Below, piece by piece: positions 6,184 through 7,862 of a stretch of DNA of 7,862 nucleotides; the first letter of the stretch is position 1; each line of letters opens with the position of its first letter. This DNA comes from CAMCYM01 sp041191165 (GTDB taxonomy: Bacteria; Bacteroidota; Bacteroidia; Flavobacteriales_D; Sanyastnellaceae): positions 1 through 7,862 of the forward strand of contig JBEEPJ010000090.1 of the NCBI GenBank assembly GCA_041191165.1, in the 5' to 3' direction. A program made the position numbers and the translations under genes. Under the pieces are notes generated by a model, which was given only the letters and a program-made list of their open reading frames with translations, was not told the origin of the DNA and did no database searches.

Positions 6184-7196
6184 CGCACCACGCTGATGTA
6201 CCCCGTGATTGCCTCGAGTTGAACTTGGGGGTCGTTCAATTCGATGGTATAATAGTACGTTCCCGCGGGCACCGGTGTACCCTCCCGCGTGCCATCCCAA
6301 GGCTGCGGATAACCGATGCTCCGGAAAACCACCTGGCCCCAGCGGTCAAAAATCATCACCCGCGCACGCTCATATGGCACCAGGTCCGGAACCGTCCAGA
6401 AATCATTGACCTCATCGCCGTTGGGCGTGAAACCGTTGGGCAAGTCCAGCGGATTGCCAACCGAAACCGTGACCGCATCCGTGTAAGCGCAGGCGCCGAT
6501 GAATCCGGTCACGGAATACGTCACCGTCACGTCTGGCGAGGCCGTGACGGAAGTGCCCTGAACCGAGGACAATCCCGTTTCCGGAAACCACGTGTAGCCC
6601 AACGCGGCATTTCCGCCGGAGACCGTCAGCTCGGTCGACTGGCCCGGCGCCAAAAGCGCTGTACAGCAGACGTCAATGCCCACGCCCGGTCCCGAGAGGT
6701 TGAGGCCCATGGCACACGGACCGATGGCCGGGTCATGCGAAGTGCCCAGCAACACCAAGTAAAGCGTGTTGGGCTCCAAATCCACCGTCGTCAAAACCGA
6801 AGGTCCCACGAGGTCCTGACAGGTTCCGACCACCTCATAAGCGGATTCGTCGCAGGTGGATTGGGGATCCGGCCGCACCACCACCGCCTGGATGACGTCG
6901 GGGGCGCCACTGGTTTGGCAACTCACTTGAAACAGCTCCACGGAAACCGGCCCGGTGTAATCGGTCTGCGAGTTCGTGGTGAACGAAAACACGGAGACAT
7001 ACGGCGCATCGAGGCAAGCGAAGCTCGTGGGCTGCGCCCAGTCGAGCACCACTTGCTGGGGATTGTCGCCACATAGCGTCACGGGATCATCGCAATTCTG
7101 GGCGCGAACCGGCTCGGGGAAGCCCATGACGAACAGTCCCGCGGCCCCGAGGAGCCCGGAAATCAACGGCCTGAGGGAAGAGGCAGTCATGGGCAT
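6180..7196 (-). CDS. Secreted protein with T9SS type B (gliding-motility) C-terminal domain
   Basis: A 338-residue secreted protein. A signal peptide spans about 1-32 (cut at VRA-Q33). A Cys-rich N-terminal region follows (about 33-180, nine Cys). An Ig/PKD-like domain (about 182-248) has a YTWFPETGLS motif and a repeated Thr/Val strand pattern. Residues 252-338 form a complete type B sorting domain: LPNGFTPNGDEVNDFW (252-267), VMIFDRWGQVVFRS (280-293), WDGTREGTPVPAGTYYYTI (300-318) and the final strand ITGYISVVR. Cargo of this type is exported by T9SS and held at the surface; SprB, the gliding adhesin, is the model. This one is far shorter than SprB and lacks long adhesin repeats. The ATG at 7196 is used because it overlaps the upstream stop as TGATG; an ATG two codons later is an alternative, and the TTG one codon earlier is less likely. 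The ligand or enzymatic role is unknown. Confidence 0.9.
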   Translation of the reverse strand: MPMTASSLRPLISGLLGAAGLFVMGFPEPVRAQNCDDPVTLCGDNPQQVVLDWAQPTSFACLDAPYVSVFSFTTNSQTDYTGPVSVELFQVSCQTSGAPDVIQAVVVRPDPQSTCDESAYEVVGTCQDLVGPSVLTTVDLEPNTLYLVLLGTSHDPAIGPCAMGLNLSGPGVGIDVCCTALLAPGQSTELTVSGGNAALGYTWFPETGLSSVQGTSVTASPDVTVTYSVTGFIGACAYTDAVTVSVGNPLDLPNGFTPNGDEVNDFWTVPDLVPYERARVMIFDRWGQVVFRSIGYPQPWDGTREGTPVPAGTYYYTIELNDPQVQLEAITGYISVVR

Positions 7197-7693
7197 CAAA
7201 CGTCTGCGTTTTCCATTTCGTATGTCACCAGGGTTTCGCCCTTTTCCACGGCCTTTCCGGCCACCACACCCACTTGGGCAATCCTTCCCGCCCGAGGCGA
7301 ACGAATCACGTTCTCCATCTTCATGGCTTCGAGGATCAATAGGGCTCCGCCTTCCTCCACCACATCCCCGGGCGCCACGCCCACTGAAAGGACCTTGCCC
7401 GGCATGGGGGCGCGCACATCGCGATCCTGGACGGCACCCGACTCCGACATGCCCATCCGTTCGAGCAACTGCGACCGCGCATCGACCGCTTGGAGGGCAA
7501 CTTCGACGCCGTCGACCCGCATGCGCAGATGTCCTGCAGCATCCGGCCCCTCGAGAAGGACCACGCGGACCGTACGGTCTTCCAGCCGAACATCATAAGC
7601 AGCGGGGCCGCAGGGCCGCCACTCTCCCTGTGCGCCATCGTCCGGACCCACAGCCACCTTGCGGCCATCCGGCCACCGAACTTCCCATTGCAT
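7196..7693 (-). CDS. Biotin carboxyl carrier protein subunit (biotin/lipoyl attachment domain)
   Basis: A 165-residue protein. The C-terminal half is a biotinyl domain: RAPMPGKVLSV (94-104), then EAMKMEN (122-128) with Lys125 as the biotinylation site, then a second beta half ending GETLVTYE. The N-terminal half (about 30-80, from YDVRLEDRTVRVVLLEG to LLERMG) resembles the small beta domain found in Bacteroidota carrier subunits of acetyl-, propionyl- or methylmalonyl-CoA carboxylase/decarboxylase systems. The protein carries CO2 on biotin between a biotin carboxylase and a carboxyltransferase. Neither partner is in this window, so the acyl-CoA substrate cannot be stated. The ATG at 7693 is preferred to a TTG at 7711, giving MQWEVRWPDG; an inverted-repeat arm abuts this ATG. 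It is the first gene of the minus-strand string and overlaps the secreted-protein gene by one base (TGATG). It is divergent from hemW. Confidence 0.92.
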   Translation of the reverse strand: MQWEVRWPDGRKVAVGPDDGAQGEWRPCGPAAYDVRLEDRTVRVVLLEGPDAAGHLRMRVDGVEVALQAVDARSQLLERMGMSESGAVQDRDVRAPMPGKVLSVGVAPGDVVEEGGALLILEAMKMENVIRSPRAGRIAQVGVVAGKAVEKGETLVTYEMENADV

Positions 7694-7729
7694 GCCGCAA
7701 TTTAACGGCAATCCTTCCGAAATTGCGGC
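7694..7729. repeat. Perfect 10-bp inverted repeat between divergent hemW and the carrier gene
   Basis: GCCGCAATTT (7694-7703) and AAATTGCGGC (7720-7729) are exact reverse complements separated by 16 bases. Each arm, read in its gene's direction as AAATTGCGGC, sits next to a start codon: directly before the carrier ATG (7693) on the minus strand, and one base before the hemW GTG (7731) on the plus strand. On the minus strand TAAATTGC (7704-7697) is a near match to the -7 box. It may be a shared operator or paired core promoter elements. Confidence 0.6.
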
Positions 7730-7730
7730 T

Positions 7731-7862
7731 GTGTCAGGCCTCTATATCCACATTCCGTTCTGCAGAAAAGCCTGTCACTATTGCGACTTCCACTTTTCGA
7801 CCTCGCTGCAGGGAATGGAAGCCATGGTCGATGCCTTGGCGAAAGAAATCGAAATGCGGGGA
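7731..7862 (+). CDS. hemW: HemW-like radical SAM protein, partial (5' end only)
   Basis: The first 44 codons of a gene running off the right edge. The sequence SGLYIHIPFC-RKACHYCDFHFS matches the N-terminus of HemW, formerly annotated as oxygen-independent coproporphyrinogen III oxidase-like. Cys11, Cys15 and Cys18 form the CX3CX2C motif that binds the radical SAM 4Fe-4S cluster. HemW acts in heme handling: characterised members bind heme and are proposed to deliver it to respiratory enzymes, rather than carry out the HemN decarboxylation. The GTG at 7731 gives the usual short start (VSGLYIHIPFC). An in-frame ATG at 7692 would add 13 residues and overlap the divergent carrier gene's start codon. 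I prefer GTG because it fits the family length and leaves the intergenic inverted repeat outside both genes. The roughly 330 residues holding the rest of the barrel and the HemW C-terminal domain are not visible. Confidence 0.9.
   Translation, partial: MSGLYIHIPFCRKACHYCDFHFSTSLQGMEAMVDALAKEIEMRG

Noticed and set aside
6184..6300. A 39-residue N-terminal extension of the PorP/SprF-like protein.
   Set aside because: It would put a non-hydrophobic stretch before the signal peptide and overlap the upstream gene by over 100 bases; the ATGA overlap at 6183 gives a natural start.
6219..7076. Plus-strand open frame of 285 codons opposite the type B cargo gene.
   Set aside because: Arg/His-rich antisense shadow of a gene with a clear signal peptide and sorting domain.

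Overview
The window looks like Bacteroidota chromosome, probably a high-GC member of the Flavobacteriales or a relative. The evidence is a type IX secretion (T9SS) type B C-terminal sorting domain next to a PorP/SprF-family protein, a second protein carrying the start of a type A sorting domain, TAnnTTTG-type promoter boxes, no clear Shine-Dalgarno sequences at the gene starts, and a tRNA gene without an encoded CCA. It reads as core-genome DNA with accessory secreted proteins. No mobile element, CRISPR array, rRNA or phage gene is visible.

Layout. Positions 1-842 (minus) hold the first 280 codons of a secreted type A T9SS protein that runs off the left edge. Upstream of it on the same strand is tRNA-Leu(CAA) (900-981), with its own promoter and a textbook intrinsic terminator (860-896) lying between tRNA and gene. 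After a 178-base intergenic region, bipA/typA (1160-2923, plus) encodes a ribosome-associated GTPase. It meets a minus-strand sulfotransferase-family gene (2927-3691) tail to tail, with three bases between stop codons.

Positions 3736-7693 form a minus-strand gene string. In transcription order it contains a biotin carboxyl carrier protein, a short secreted protein with a type B sorting domain, a PorP/SprF-like outer-membrane protein and an orphan sensor histidine kinase. The first two genes share TGATG, the next pair share ATGA, and the kinase starts at a TTG five codons after, and in frame with, the UGA that ends the PorP/SprF-like gene. The sulfotransferase follows 44 bases later, apparently with its own promoter. 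At the right edge the first 44 codons of hemW (plus) diverge from the carrier gene.

How the genes work together: the type B cargo and the PorP/SprF-like protein fit the SprB/SprF cargo-partner pairing known from gliding flavobacteria, and their overlap implies coupled translation. The histidine kinase could sense something in the cell envelope, but no response regulator is in view. The carrier protein and HemW are housekeeping genes.

I do not see a clearly new system. The most notable signals are promoter-like boxes and related inverted repeats flush against several start codons, which suggest leaderless or nearly leaderless mRNAs, and the in-frame UGA/TTG junction between the PorP/SprF-like gene and the kinase.
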